Shown here: positions 1 to 7,042 of the stretch, one piece after another
Layout of the letters: each line of letters opens with the position of its first letter
Numbering within the stretch: the first letter of the stretch is position 1
Origin: an uncultured Eubacteriales bacterium
GTDB taxonomy: Bacteria > Bacillota > Clostridia > Oscillospirales > QAMX01
Direction of reading: 5' to 3'
NCBI GenBank assembly: GCA_905205975.1
Contig: CAJLFQ010000036.1
Span: 1 to 20,982 of the forward strand
Length of the DNA stretch: 20,982 nt
Notes under the pieces: generated by a model
The model's input: only the letters and a program-made list of their open reading frames with translations
Database searches by the model: none
Told to the model about the DNA's origin: nothing
Made by a program: the position numbers and the translations under genes

Positions 1-634
1 TGATATCCGGATCAGGGGATCCTGACTGCGCCATCCCGTGCAGAACGGCGGCAATACGATTTCGCTCGTGCATCAGATAACGCGTATATAGCGCGGCATC
101 CGCATCGAAGGGCCGGCTGATTTCGAGGTAAAGCGGATCCTGTTCGATCGGGACGCCTTTTCGAACGGAAAAACATTCATACAGACGGCCATTGTCTTCG
201 CATAAGACGAAATTGACAATCCCAAAACCCTGTTGTGCCAAACTATGACGCAGCACATTGGCGCGCGTCATGGGCTGCAAGATAAACAAACGGGGATCCT
301 GCGCACAAATCTGATCTTCTGCCAGAATCTGCGCAATGGTTTCTCCGCCCATCCCGGCAATCACGGCGCAGTCATGCGGAATGTCATGCACGGGTGCAAG
401 GCCGTTGCCGAGCAGCGGGACGGCACAGCCGTCCATGCGGCATGCCGCAATATTTTTGACGGCGGTTTCCAAAGGGCCGGGGCGGATATCGCAGCAATAT
501 GCGCGGGCAATGCGGCCTGTCTGCAAAAGATAAAGCGGCAAAAGACCGTGGTCGGAGCCAATGTCCGCAAGCGCATTGCAGCTTGGGACAAGCGCCGCCA
601 CGGTCAGCAGCCGTTTTGAAATTTTGAGCTCCAT
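1..634 (-). CDS. trmK: tRNA (adenine(22)-N1)-methyltransferase TrmK, C-terminus cut by window edge
   Basis: This is an open frame of 211 codons running off the left edge with no stop. The family is a SAM-dependent class I methyltransferase that makes N1-methyladenosine at position 22 of tRNA in Gram-positive bacteria. The N-terminus reads MELKISKRLLTVA, followed by a SAM-binding motif DIGSDHG (residues 24-30) and the family signature AGMGGE (93-98), then FILQP-type and DGRLYE-like segments. TrmK proteins are usually about 230 residues, so roughly the last 20 are probably missing. The ATG at 634 gives the expected N-terminus but has no good ribosome binding site. An in-frame TTG at 646 would overlap the end of the upstream DUF1858 gene, so translational coupling is possible. 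In related genomes an Nif3-like gene often follows trmK, but that lies outside the window. Confidence 0.9.
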   Translation of the reverse strand, partial: MELKISKRLLTVAALVPSCNALADIGSDHGLLPLYLLQTGRIARAYCCDIRPGPLETAVKNIAACRMDGCAVPLLGNGLAPVHDIPHDCAVIAGMGGETIAQILAEDQICAQDPRLFILQPMTRANVLRHSLAQQGFGIVNFVLCEDNGRLYECFSVRKGVPIEQDPLYLEISRPFDADAALYTRYLMHERNRIAAVLHGMAQSGSPDPDI

Positions 635-650
635 CGCGGCATTCAAAAGC

Positions 651-863
651 TTATTCAGCTTTTTCTTTACCGGCGAGGAAGGCGTTCAGTTTCTCGAGCA
701 ATGCGTCGCAGTCGGTGTTGTGAACGGCACAGGCCTGCTCAATGGTTTCGCCGCGGGAAGCCGGGCAGCCCAGGCAGTGCATGCCGATTTCAAAGAAGAA
801 CTGCGCCAGTTCGATGTCCATTTCAAGCGCGTCGCCGATCAGGGTATCTTTTGTGATTTTCAT
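651..863 (-). CDS. DUF1858 small redox-disulfide domain protein
   Basis: This encodes a 70-residue soluble protein made almost entirely of one DUF1858 domain. That domain is also described as the hybrid-cluster-protein-associated redox disulfide domain. The start MKITKDTLIGD is typical, and the signature GMHCLGCPAS carries a C-x2-C pair followed by the family's E-T-I-E-Q-A-C segment with a third cysteine. The ATG at 863 is chosen because a GGAGG site lies 8 nt upstream (872-876). The frame stays open further upstream, but that stretch crosses the promoter. The gene is first in a short operon with trmK, 16 nt downstream. The biochemical role of free-standing DUF1858 proteins is not settled. 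A redox or metal-binding role is inferred from the cysteines only. Confidence 0.88.
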   Translation of the reverse strand: MKITKDTLIGDALEMDIELAQFFFEIGMHCLGCPASRGETIEQACAVHNTDCDALLEKLNAFLAGKEKAE

Positions 864-871
864 ATAGAATT

Positions 872-876
872 CCTCC
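872..876 (-). promoter_or_regulatory. Ribosome binding site of the DUF1858 gene
   Basis: GGAGG on the minus strand lies 8 nt before the ATG at 863. It decides this start over the longer open frame that reaches 971. Confidence 0.85.
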
Positions 877-933
877 GTTTTGTCAGTTGGTATGGCCGGT
901 TCAGAACCGGCAGCAGAATTACCCACTATAGTT

Positions 934-962
934 AGTATACCACGAATGCCATAAAAATGCAA
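934..962 (-). promoter_or_regulatory. Sigma-A type promoter of the DUF1858-trmK operon
   Basis: The minus strand shows a -35 box TTGCAT (957-962), a 17-bp spacer and a -10 box TATACT (934-939). Transcription would start near 927, giving a leader of about 64 nt to the ATG at 863. Confidence 0.8.
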
Positions 963-992
963 GCAAAACATGCAAAGAAATGCACAGCATAG

Positions 993-1028
993 AAAAAAGG
1001 GCGATTGAATACATCAATCGCCCTTTTT
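993..1028 (-). terminator. Intrinsic terminator after pheT (potentially bidirectional)
   Basis: A perfect 10-bp stem (999-1008 with 1014-1023) has a 5-nt loop. It is flanked by six A on the left and five T on the right, so it reads as a hairpin plus U-tract on both strands. It lies about 15 nt past the pheT stop, so its main job is to end pheST transcription just before the DUF1858 promoter. Confidence 0.9.
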
Positions 1029-1037
1029 CAGCGCGTG

Positions 1038-3407
1038 TTATTGATTTCTCACGGTAATGCCTTTGGCATCGAGTGCAGCAACGATGGTATCGATATAGGG
1101 GGCAATTTCCGAACGCGTCAGCGTTTTCTCGGCCGAGGCAAACGTAAAGCGAACGGTAACGCTGTTGGTGAAATCGTTTTCATAGATGCCGATCAGGCGG
1201 ACATCCGACAAAAACGCACAGGCATGCGCTGTCCAAACGGCGGCCAGCTCGCCGTACGGGACATCTTTCGCGACTGTAAACGTCAGGTCAACATCAATGC
1301 CCGGGAACTTACCGGGGGTCACGTATGTGATCTCCGAACCGGTGAGGCTGCCGAAGGTATCCATATCGATCTCGGCAAAAACGATGGCCGCCTTTTTGTC
1401 GATCCGGTTCCGGTTCAGCGGGTGGAGCGTTCCGAGGAAGCCCAGCGACTCACCGTGATAAGAGATGCCGATGGTGTTCTTCGGATGCTGCCATGCGTGT
1501 GTGGGCGCAATCCGGTCGAACGTGAACGATTCATGGCGCAGTGTGCGGCTCAAAAAGACGAGCATATCGCGCAGGCGGAAGAAGAGCGTCTTTTCGGTTT
1601 CTGTCCGGGAGAACAGTGCGATCCCGAGCCGTTTTCGTTCGTTGCAGGTGCCGTCCGGCTTGCGGCCGTCGATGACCTTTGCAATTTCAAATATGCCGAA
1701 GTCAGCAGCGTAGAGCTTGTTGTCGTTGATTTCGGCAAGCAGCGTCGGTATCATGGAATTGCGCAGAACGACCTGTTCCGGATTGATAGAGTTGATGATG
1801 CGGACGTTTTCTTCGACGTCAATGCCGATTTCTTTCCAGCGTTTTGCGTCGCACCAGAGATAGGAATGCGTTTCGTGCAGGCCGTACTTTTCGACCAGCA
1901 GATCCTTGGCAGATTCCTCGTCGGTCGCCGCAACGCGCAGACGGACAGGGGAGAGCGCACTCTTCGTGGTTGAAATCGCAAAGTTGTCATAGCCGTAGAT
2001 GCGCGTGATCTCTTCGATAATGTCGGCGCGAATGGTTACGTCTTTGGTTGCGCGCCATGTCGGAACGCCGACCGTGAAGTGCTGACCGTCAAAAGCAACC
2101 GTAAATCCAAGGGAAAGAAGCGTCCGCTCAATCTGTTCAGCGGATAGATCGATGCCGGTATAGCGGTCGACAAACGGCTTGTCGAATTCGATGGTGACAG
2201 GCGCGTAGCGGCGGACATAGCAATCGGTCACGGAGGAGATGACTTCTGCGCCGCTGTCAATCTGCTTCACCAGATAGATGAACCGTGCAGCGGCCTGCAT
2301 GGTCAGTTCCGGATCCAGGATTTTTTCATAGCGCATACTGGCATCCGTGCGCAAGCCGAGACGGCTGGATGTTTTGCGGATGCTGACGCCGTCAAAGTTG
2401 GCGGATTCAATGAGGCAGGCATCGGTATCGTCTTCGATTTCAGAGTCGAGACCGCCCATCACACCGGCGATAGCGACCGGCGTATCGCCGGTGCAGATCA
2501 TCAGCATGGCGGGATCAATGCTGCGCATGGTGCCGTCCAGCGTTTGAAATTCAAAGGGCGTTTCAAAACGGCGCACAGTAACAGACGAGACGCGGCGCAG
2601 GTCAAATGCGTGCATCGGCTGACCGAGCTCCAGCATGATGTAGTTGGTCAGATCCGTCAGCAGGTTGATGGCGCGAACGCCGCAATAGAAGAGGCGGATG
2701 CGCAGATTGACCGGGGAGATTTTTTCCCGGATGTTCCGGATTTTGACGGCGGTATAGCGGTAGAGCAGCTCGGTGTCCTGCGCCTCAACGGAGACCGCCG
2801 GAAGATTTTCATAGGCGATGCAGTCTGCGACAGCAACGGAACGGAGCGGGCGCCCCGTCAGCGCGGAAAATTCGCGGGCAATGCCGTAATGTCCCCACAG
2901 ATCCGGCCGGTTGGTCAGCGATTTGTTGTCCACCTCGAAGATGGTGTCTTCGATCTGGAAGAGCTTTTTGATGTCTGTTCCGAGCGGAAGATCATCCGCC
3001 AAAACCATCAGACCGGAATTGTCCGCGCTGATGCCGAGCTCCGCCTCAGAACAGCACATGCCCTGCGAGGGATAGCCGCCGACGGTTGCAGTGCGAATGG
3101 GCGTTCCGCCGACCATGCCGCCATCCTGCGCAAAAGCGACCGTCATGCCCTCGGCGACGTTCGGTGCGCCGCAGACACAGTCCACAACGCCGCTGCCGGT
3201 GTCAATTTTCAACAGATGCAGCTTTTTGGAGTTCGGATGCGGGTCAACCGAAAGGACGCGGGCGACGATGACGTTTTCCAGATCGCGGCCCTTTTCATAG
3301 ATTTCTTCGACCTCAGCGGTCGAAAGCGTAAATTTACGGATCAGCGCTTCGCAGTCCAGACCGGAGAGATCGACATATTCGTTGATCCAATTCATTGATA
3401 CGAGCAT
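1038..3407 (-). CDS. pheT: Phenylalanine--tRNA ligase beta subunit
   Basis: This encodes the 789-residue beta subunit of the (alpha-beta)2 phenylalanyl-tRNA synthetase. The subunit carries tRNA binding and editing, while the alpha subunit does catalysis. Visible regions are the N-terminal MLVSMNWINEYVDL, an OB-fold tRNA-binding domain at about 40-148 (DPHPNSKKLHLLKID, then CVCGAPNV and SQGMCCSEAELG), the VDNKSLTNRPDLWGHYGIAREF block (about 159-180), and the B3/4 and B5 domains. A catalytic-like core and a ferredoxin-fold anticodon-binding domain (about 700-789) complete it. The length is normal for bacterial PheT. The start at 3407 has a weak AAAGG-type site about 10 nt upstream; an in-frame ATG four codons later is possible but less typical. 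It lies 18 nt after pheS, so the two are one operon. A strong terminator follows. Confidence 0.98.
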   Translation of the reverse strand: MLVSMNWINEYVDLSGLDCEALIRKFTLSTAEVEEIYEKGRDLENVIVARVLSVDPHPNSKKLHLLKIDTGSGVVDCVCGAPNVAEGMTVAFAQDGGMVGGTPIRTATVGGYPSQGMCCSEAELGISADNSGLMVLADDLPLGTDIKKLFQIEDTIFEVDNKSLTNRPDLWGHYGIAREFSALTGRPLRSVAVADCIAYENLPAVSVEAQDTELLYRYTAVKIRNIREKISPVNLRIRLFYCGVRAINLLTDLTNYIMLELGQPMHAFDLRRVSSVTVRRFETPFEFQTLDGTMRSIDPAMLMICTGDTPVAIAGVMGGLDSEIEDDTDACLIESANFDGVSIRKTSSRLGLRTDASMRYEKILDPELTMQAAARFIYLVKQIDSGAEVISSVTDCYVRRYAPVTIEFDKPFVDRYTGIDLSAEQIERTLLSLGFTVAFDGQHFTVGVPTWRATKDVTIRADIIEEITRIYGYDNFAISTTKSALSPVRLRVAATDEESAKDLLVEKYGLHETHSYLWCDAKRWKEIGIDVEENVRIINSINPEQVVLRNSMIPTLLAEINDNKLYAADFGIFEIAKVIDGRKPDGTCNERKRLGIALFSRTETEKTLFFRLRDMLVFLSRTLRHESFTFDRIAPTHAWQHPKNTIGISYHGESLGFLGTLHPLNRNRIDKKAAIVFAEIDMDTFGSLTGSEITYVTPGKFPGIDVDLTFTVAKDVPYGELAAVWTAHACAFLSDVRLIGIYENDFTNSVTVRFTFASAEKTLTRSEIAPYIDTIVAALDAKGITVRNQ

Positions 3408-3425
3408 TGTTTCGTCCGCCTTTCT

Positions 3426-4451
3426 TTAGTTATGGAACTGCGCGAGCGCTTTCAGATTTCCGCTGTTCAGATCCCGGATATCCCGGATGCCGTATTTCAT
3501 CATGGCAAGACGGGTGAGGCCAAGACCAAATGCAAACCCTGTATACTGATCCGGATCGATGCCGCCCGCGGTTAGAACATTCGGGTGGATCATGCCACAC
3601 GGGCAGAGTTCCAGCCAACCAGAATTTTTGCAGGAGGGACAGCCGGCACCGCCGCAGATCAGGCAGTTGATGTCCAATTCAAAACCCGGTTCGACGAAGG
3701 GGAAGAAACCGGGGCGCAGACGAACACGGATGTCCTTCTGGAATACTTCGGAAAGCATGGTTTTCATGAAGTAGATCAGGTTGGAAATCGAAATGTCCTT
3801 GTCAATCATGATGCCTTCCATCTGGAAAAAGGTGTTTTCGTGGCAGGCGTCGATGGATTCGTTGCGGAAGCAGCGGCCGGGGAAGATGGCTCTGACCGGA
3901 ACGCCGTATTTGCGCATGATTGCATTCTGTGCAGCAGACGTGTGTGTTTTCAGCAGCTGTCCGTTGTCCAGATAAAAGGTATCCTGCATATCGCGCGCCG
4001 GATGGTTCTTTGGAATATTCAGCGCTTCAAAACAGTTGTAGTCGTCGACGACTTCAAAATAATCTTCAACGGTAAAGCCCATCGAGAGGAAAATCTGCTC
4101 CAGCTCGCGGCGGACCAGCGTAATCGGGTGATAGGAACCCTGCGTCAAGTCGGTCGGCAGCGTGATGTCATACGCTTCCGCGCTGTTGACGAGCTGTTCC
4201 AATTCGGCGGCACGCAGACGTTCAGCAGCGGCCGTCAGTTTTTCTTCAATTGATTTTTTGAGGTTGTTGATCTCCTGTCCCATTTCGCGCTTTTCCTCGC
4301 CGGAATAGCTTTTGAGATCCTTGAGGAGCTCGGTCACAGACCCTTTTTTGCCGAGAAAGGCAATGCGCGCCTGCTCCAAAGAGTCAGTATCTTTGAGCGA
4401 TGCAAGGCGGGCTTCAAAGGCTGCTTTGATTTCCGTCAGCTTGGTTGTCAT
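3426..4451 (-). CDS. pheS: Phenylalanine--tRNA ligase alpha subunit
   Basis: This encodes the 341-residue catalytic subunit, a class II aminoacyl-tRNA synthetase that charges tRNA-Phe. The N-terminal ~85 residues form the usual basic, Leu/Lys-rich coiled-coil arm. The catalytic core contains the motif 2 region FRNESIDACHENTFFQMEG and the motif 3 region GFAFGLGLTRLAMMKYGI, ending in the usual IRDLNSGNLKALAQF tail. Between them is a C-x2-C-x4-C-x2-C cluster (Cys263, 266, 271, 274), followed by Cys283 and Cys285. An AGGAG site 8 nt before the ATG at 4451 supports the start. Only 66 nt separate it from the upstream acetyltransferase, and no T-box leader or clear promoter is visible in that gap. 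Confidence 0.98.
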   Translation of the reverse strand: MTTKLTEIKAAFEARLASLKDTDSLEQARIAFLGKKGSVTELLKDLKSYSGEEKREMGQEINNLKKSIEEKLTAAAERLRAAELEQLVNSAEAYDITLPTDLTQGSYHPITLVRRELEQIFLSMGFTVEDYFEVVDDYNCFEALNIPKNHPARDMQDTFYLDNGQLLKTHTSAAQNAIMRKYGVPVRAIFPGRCFRNESIDACHENTFFQMEGIMIDKDISISNLIYFMKTMLSEVFQKDIRVRLRPGFFPFVEPGFELDINCLICGGAGCPSCKNSGWLELCPCGMIHPNVLTAGGIDPDQYTGFAFGLGLTRLAMMKYGIRDIRDLNSGNLKALAQFHN

Positions 4452-4487
4452 GATAACGTCTCCTGTTATTGATTTCTGCCGCGATAC

Positions 4488-4511
4488 AAAAAACGGCGTG
4501 CGGCGCCGCCG
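4488..4511 (-). terminator. Probable intrinsic terminator between the acetyltransferase gene and pheS
   Basis: On the minus strand a CGGCG...CGCCG stem (4507-4511 with 4494-4498, with alternative GC pairing inside) is followed directly by six T (4488-4493). The stem is short but GC-only. It lies just after the stop of the Eis-like gene. If it works fully, pheST would need a promoter that I cannot see, so it may be an attenuating rather than an absolute stop. Confidence 0.5.
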
Positions 4512-4517
4512 AAAGGA

Positions 4518-5693
4518 TCAGAAACTGTCATTCAAGAAAATGGAGCGCCTGCGGAAAACCGAATGGAGGACGGCTTCGTTGCTGTGTACACAGATGTCTG
4601 GCTTGTACATTGCACCGTTCAGGTCGAGTGCGCCGATGCACAGCTGCCCCAACGTGCGGATATCAATCGAAAGATCCGGCTGCTGGATGTTTTCACGGGC
4701 GGCGTGGTGACCACAGACGGAAAACGTTCCGTTGTTCTGCGGCATGAAATCATCCTGAACGGCGACGGAAAACGATGCATTTTCCGGCTTGCGGAGCAGT
4801 GCAAGTGCCTGCGCGGCATTGACAAGCCGCAGCTGTGCATTGGTGTCGCAGATATGCTGGAACGCGTGCGGCGTGTCCACCATGGATGCGAGCGGCAGAT
4901 CGTCCGGTAAAACAATCCGGATAGATCGCATTTCCGCCGTCAAACGGCCGAGCAGCGCAAGAATCGCGCGGAAACCGGCCGGAGTTGTGCAGGCGAAATC
5001 GCGGACATCCACAACGCGCCAATCAGGCCGCTCACGGAATGCATGGTAGGTGAGATAGGCGGCATCACCGTCAGGGCCTTCCAGCAGAAAACGCGAAACG
5101 CCGTCAGAAAACGGATCGCCCCGGTTTTCCTGCGCCGTTTGTGCGTCTGTGCGGAAAACACAGGCATTGTAGCGCTTGGCAAACGCGTTGTGGAGCGCGG
5201 TAAATCGGGCGGTCGCCTCGCCGGCTGCAACGCGCATGATGCGCCAGTTGGTCTGAAACTTCTGCAAAGCATGCGGCTCGATTTCATACCGGTGCGCATC
5301 GAAAAACATGTCATAGCCGAACTTGCGGTAAAAAACATGGGAGAATGGGTAGAGGACGGAAAAAACCTCACCGCGCTCATATGCGGCATCCAGCACGGGA
5401 CGGAACATGCTGCGGATAGCGCCGTGTTCCCGGTATTCCGGCAGCGTTGCCACACCGCCGATGCCGCCCATTCTGACAATCTGGCCGTCAAACCAGACCC
5501 GGTAATCGTGATCTGCCATGCAGGCCGCCATGATACCGTCTTCGGTAAAGGCACCCCACCAGTTTTCGGCGGAACCCTCACCGGCACGAATCGCCTCTGC
5601 ACGCGCTTCCATATCTCGTTTCTGAACATAGGCAATGGCACGAACTTTTTCACCGGCGAGAATATCCTCCGTTGTAAAGTGTCTGATTGTCAT
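4518..5693 (-). CDS. Eis-like GNAT family N-acetyltransferase
   Basis: This encodes a 391-residue protein with the three-part layout of the Eis family: an N-terminal GNAT domain (about 1-140), a second GNAT-like domain, and a C-terminal SCP2-like domain (about 285-391). The acetyl-CoA loop is GIGGVATLPEYREHGAIRS (77-95), containing the R-x-x-G-A core. FYRKFGY places Tyr127 where the Eis general-acid tyrosine is expected, and the chain ends in Phe, matching the family use of the C-terminal carboxylate as base. Eis proteins acetylate amines, including aminoglycosides in mycobacteria; the substrate here is unknown. An upstream in-frame ATG at 5717 exists, but a GGGAGG site six bases before 5693 decides the start. 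The gene has its own promoter. Confidence 0.88.
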   Translation of the reverse strand: MTIRHFTTEDILAGEKVRAIAYVQKRDMEARAEAIRAGEGSAENWWGAFTEDGIMAACMADHDYRVWFDGQIVRMGGIGGVATLPEYREHGAIRSMFRPVLDAAYERGEVFSVLYPFSHVFYRKFGYDMFFDAHRYEIEPHALQKFQTNWRIMRVAAGEATARFTALHNAFAKRYNACVFRTDAQTAQENRGDPFSDGVSRFLLEGPDGDAAYLTYHAFRERPDWRVVDVRDFACTTPAGFRAILALLGRLTAEMRSIRIVLPDDLPLASMVDTPHAFQHICDTNAQLRLVNAAQALALLRKPENASFSVAVQDDFMPQNNGTFSVCGHHAARENIQQPDLSIDIRTLGQLCIGALDLNGAMYKPDICVHSNEAVLHSVFRRRSIFLNDSF

Positions 5694-5699
5694 ACTGAG

Positions 5700-5705
5700 C
5701 CTCCC
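5700..5705 (-). promoter_or_regulatory. Ribosome binding site deciding the acetyltransferase start
   Basis: GGGAGG on the minus strand lies 6 nt before the ATG at 5693. The alternative in-frame ATG at 5717 sits upstream of this site and has only a short leader from the predicted transcription start. Confidence 0.8.
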
Positions 5706-5724
5706 ATGAACTTCCATACCTTAC

Positions 5725-5753
5725 ATTATACCATAGGATGCAGAAAAAAACAA
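5725..5753 (-). promoter_or_regulatory. Sigma-A type promoter of the Eis-like gene
   Basis: The minus strand shows -35 TTGTTT (5748-5753), a 17-bp spacer and a perfect -10 TATAAT (5725-5730). The start point would be near 5718, leaving a short leader of about 25 nt before the ATG at 5693. It is also the nearest visible promoter upstream of pheST. Confidence 0.8.
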
Positions 5754-5800
5754 GATTTCAAAGCCGTTTGCAGATAGAAAGCGCCTTACGCCCGGGCAAA

Positions 5801-6943
5801 TCAAATGCCTGTCTGCGCCGAATCGTGCGGCAGACGCATACCGAGCGCGATCAGACGTGCGGCATTGCAGGCTTCGTCAAACAGCGTTTCAGCCGCTGCC
5901 GCGGCGACAGCCTGAAAATCGGCGGGCACACGGTTGACCGCACAGACAGCGGACGCACCGTGTTCGCACAGACTTTCGCTGACGTGCTTGGCTGTGCCGC
6001 TCAATACAATCACAGGCGTGCGGCCTGCGGAAGCAAGCACGCCGGAAATGGCCTTGCCCATCAGCGTTTGCTCGTCGGTGCAGCCTTCACCGGTGAGGAT
6101 CAAGTCGGCTTTTTCTGCGGCCTCCGCAAAATGGAGCAGCCGGAGAACGGCCTGAATCCCGGAGGTCAGCGTGCCGTTCAAAAATGCGGCAATCCCGCCG
6201 CCGAGTCCGCCGGCAGCACCGGCGCCGGAAAATGCCTGGACATCAAACCCCGTGCCCTTTGCAATCACGCCTGCAAGTGACTGCATGCCGGCATCCAGCA
6301 GGCAGACGGTTTCCGGTGAGGCACCCTTCTGCGGCGCATAGACATACGCGGCGCCGTTGGGGCCGAAAAACGGATTGGTGACGTCACAAAGACCAAAAAG
6401 AGAAACGCCGGCCAATGCGCGGTGTGCCTCTGAACAGTCAAATGCCGCCACGCAGTGCAGCGTTTTGCCGCATGGCAGAAAAGCGGTTCCATTTTCATCC
6501 AAAAAGCGGACGCCCAAAGCGGCTGCAAGACCGCATCCGGCGTCGTTGGAGCCTGTTCCGCCGAGTGCAAGCATGATGGTCCTGCATCCGCGCTGAACGG
6601 CATCCTGAACCACGGCGCCGAGCCCAAAGGTTGAGGCGGTTTCCGGTTCCCGGCGTGCAGCGTACATCGGGACGACGGAAGCGGAATCAATGACGGCTGT
6701 GCTGTTCAGCATGGCATACTGCACCGCAACGGGGTTTCCATAGCCGTCGACGGTGGAACAAACGACCGGTTTGCCGCCTGCGGCGATCAGACAGTCAGCC
6801 GTTCCTTCGCCGCCGTCTCCGAGCGGCATTTGAACGACAGACTCAATAGGCAGAATCTGCCGAAATGCCCGGGTCATGATGGAAGCGGCCTGCGGCGCAG
6901 ACAAAGTACCCTTAAATGAATCCGGTGCGACTAAAAGGTTCAT
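5801..6943 (-). CDS. Glycerate 2-kinase (GarK/GlxK family)
   Basis: This encodes a 380-residue cytosolic kinase of the type I glycerate kinase family, which phosphorylates D-glycerate with ATP; the E. coli members give 2-phosphoglycerate. Family blocks are APDSFKGTLSA (6-16), GDGGEGTADCL (42-52), LALGGTGSNDAGCGLAAALG (about 125-143) and LTGEGCTDEQTLMGKA. Length matches the usual 375-385. The ATG at 6943 is preceded by an AAAGGA site at normal spacing. The product can enter glycolysis and, through 3-phosphoglycerate, feed the serC-serA pathway encoded about 2 kb away; that link is inference. It is divergent from the Gfo/Idh gene. I see no convincing minus-strand promoter in the 99-nt divergent gap, nor a good terminator after its stop. 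Confidence 0.95.
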   Translation of the reverse strand: MNLLVAPDSFKGTLSAPQAASIMTRAFRQILPIESVVQMPLGDGGEGTADCLIAAGGKPVVCSTVDGYGNPVAVQYAMLNSTAVIDSASVVPMYAARREPETASTFGLGAVVQDAVQRGCRTIMLALGGTGSNDAGCGLAAALGVRFLDENGTAFLPCGKTLHCVAAFDCSEAHRALAGVSLFGLCDVTNPFFGPNGAAYVYAPQKGASPETVCLLDAGMQSLAGVIAKGTGFDVQAFSGAGAAGGLGGGIAAFLNGTLTSGIQAVLRLLHFAEAAEKADLILTGEGCTDEQTLMGKAISGVLASAGRTPVIVLSGTAKHVSESLCEHGASAVCAVNRVPADFQAVAAAAAETLFDEACNAARLIALGMRLPHDSAQTGI

Positions 6944-6978
6944 TCAAAACATCCTTTCCGGTGACATCCAAAGAGGGG

Positions 6979-7007
6979 TTGAATCGGCATGAAAAATATG
7001 GTATGAT
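6979..7007 (+). promoter_or_regulatory. Sigma-A type promoter of the Gfo/Idh gene
   Basis: The plus strand shows -35 TTGAAT (6979-6984), a 17-bp spacer and -10 TATGAT (7002-7007). The predicted start near 7014 gives a leader of about 29 nt. Confidence 0.75.
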
Positions 7008-7042
7008 ATGATCATTCTCGCAGTGAAAGGGGTCATTTCTGC

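Noticed and set aside
1005..1973. Plus-strand open frame (322 codons) opposite pheT
   Set aside because: It begins inside the pheT terminator hairpin and overlaps conserved pheT coding sequence, with no family resemblance.
5740..5800. Terminator after the glycerate kinase gene
   Set aside because: There is a T-run on the minus strand, but only a 3-bp GC stem before it, and the T-run is part of the next promoter.
6944..7042. Minus-strand promoter for the glycerate kinase in the divergent gap
   Set aside because: Several AT-rich hexamers occur, but none pairs with a -35 at proper spacing.
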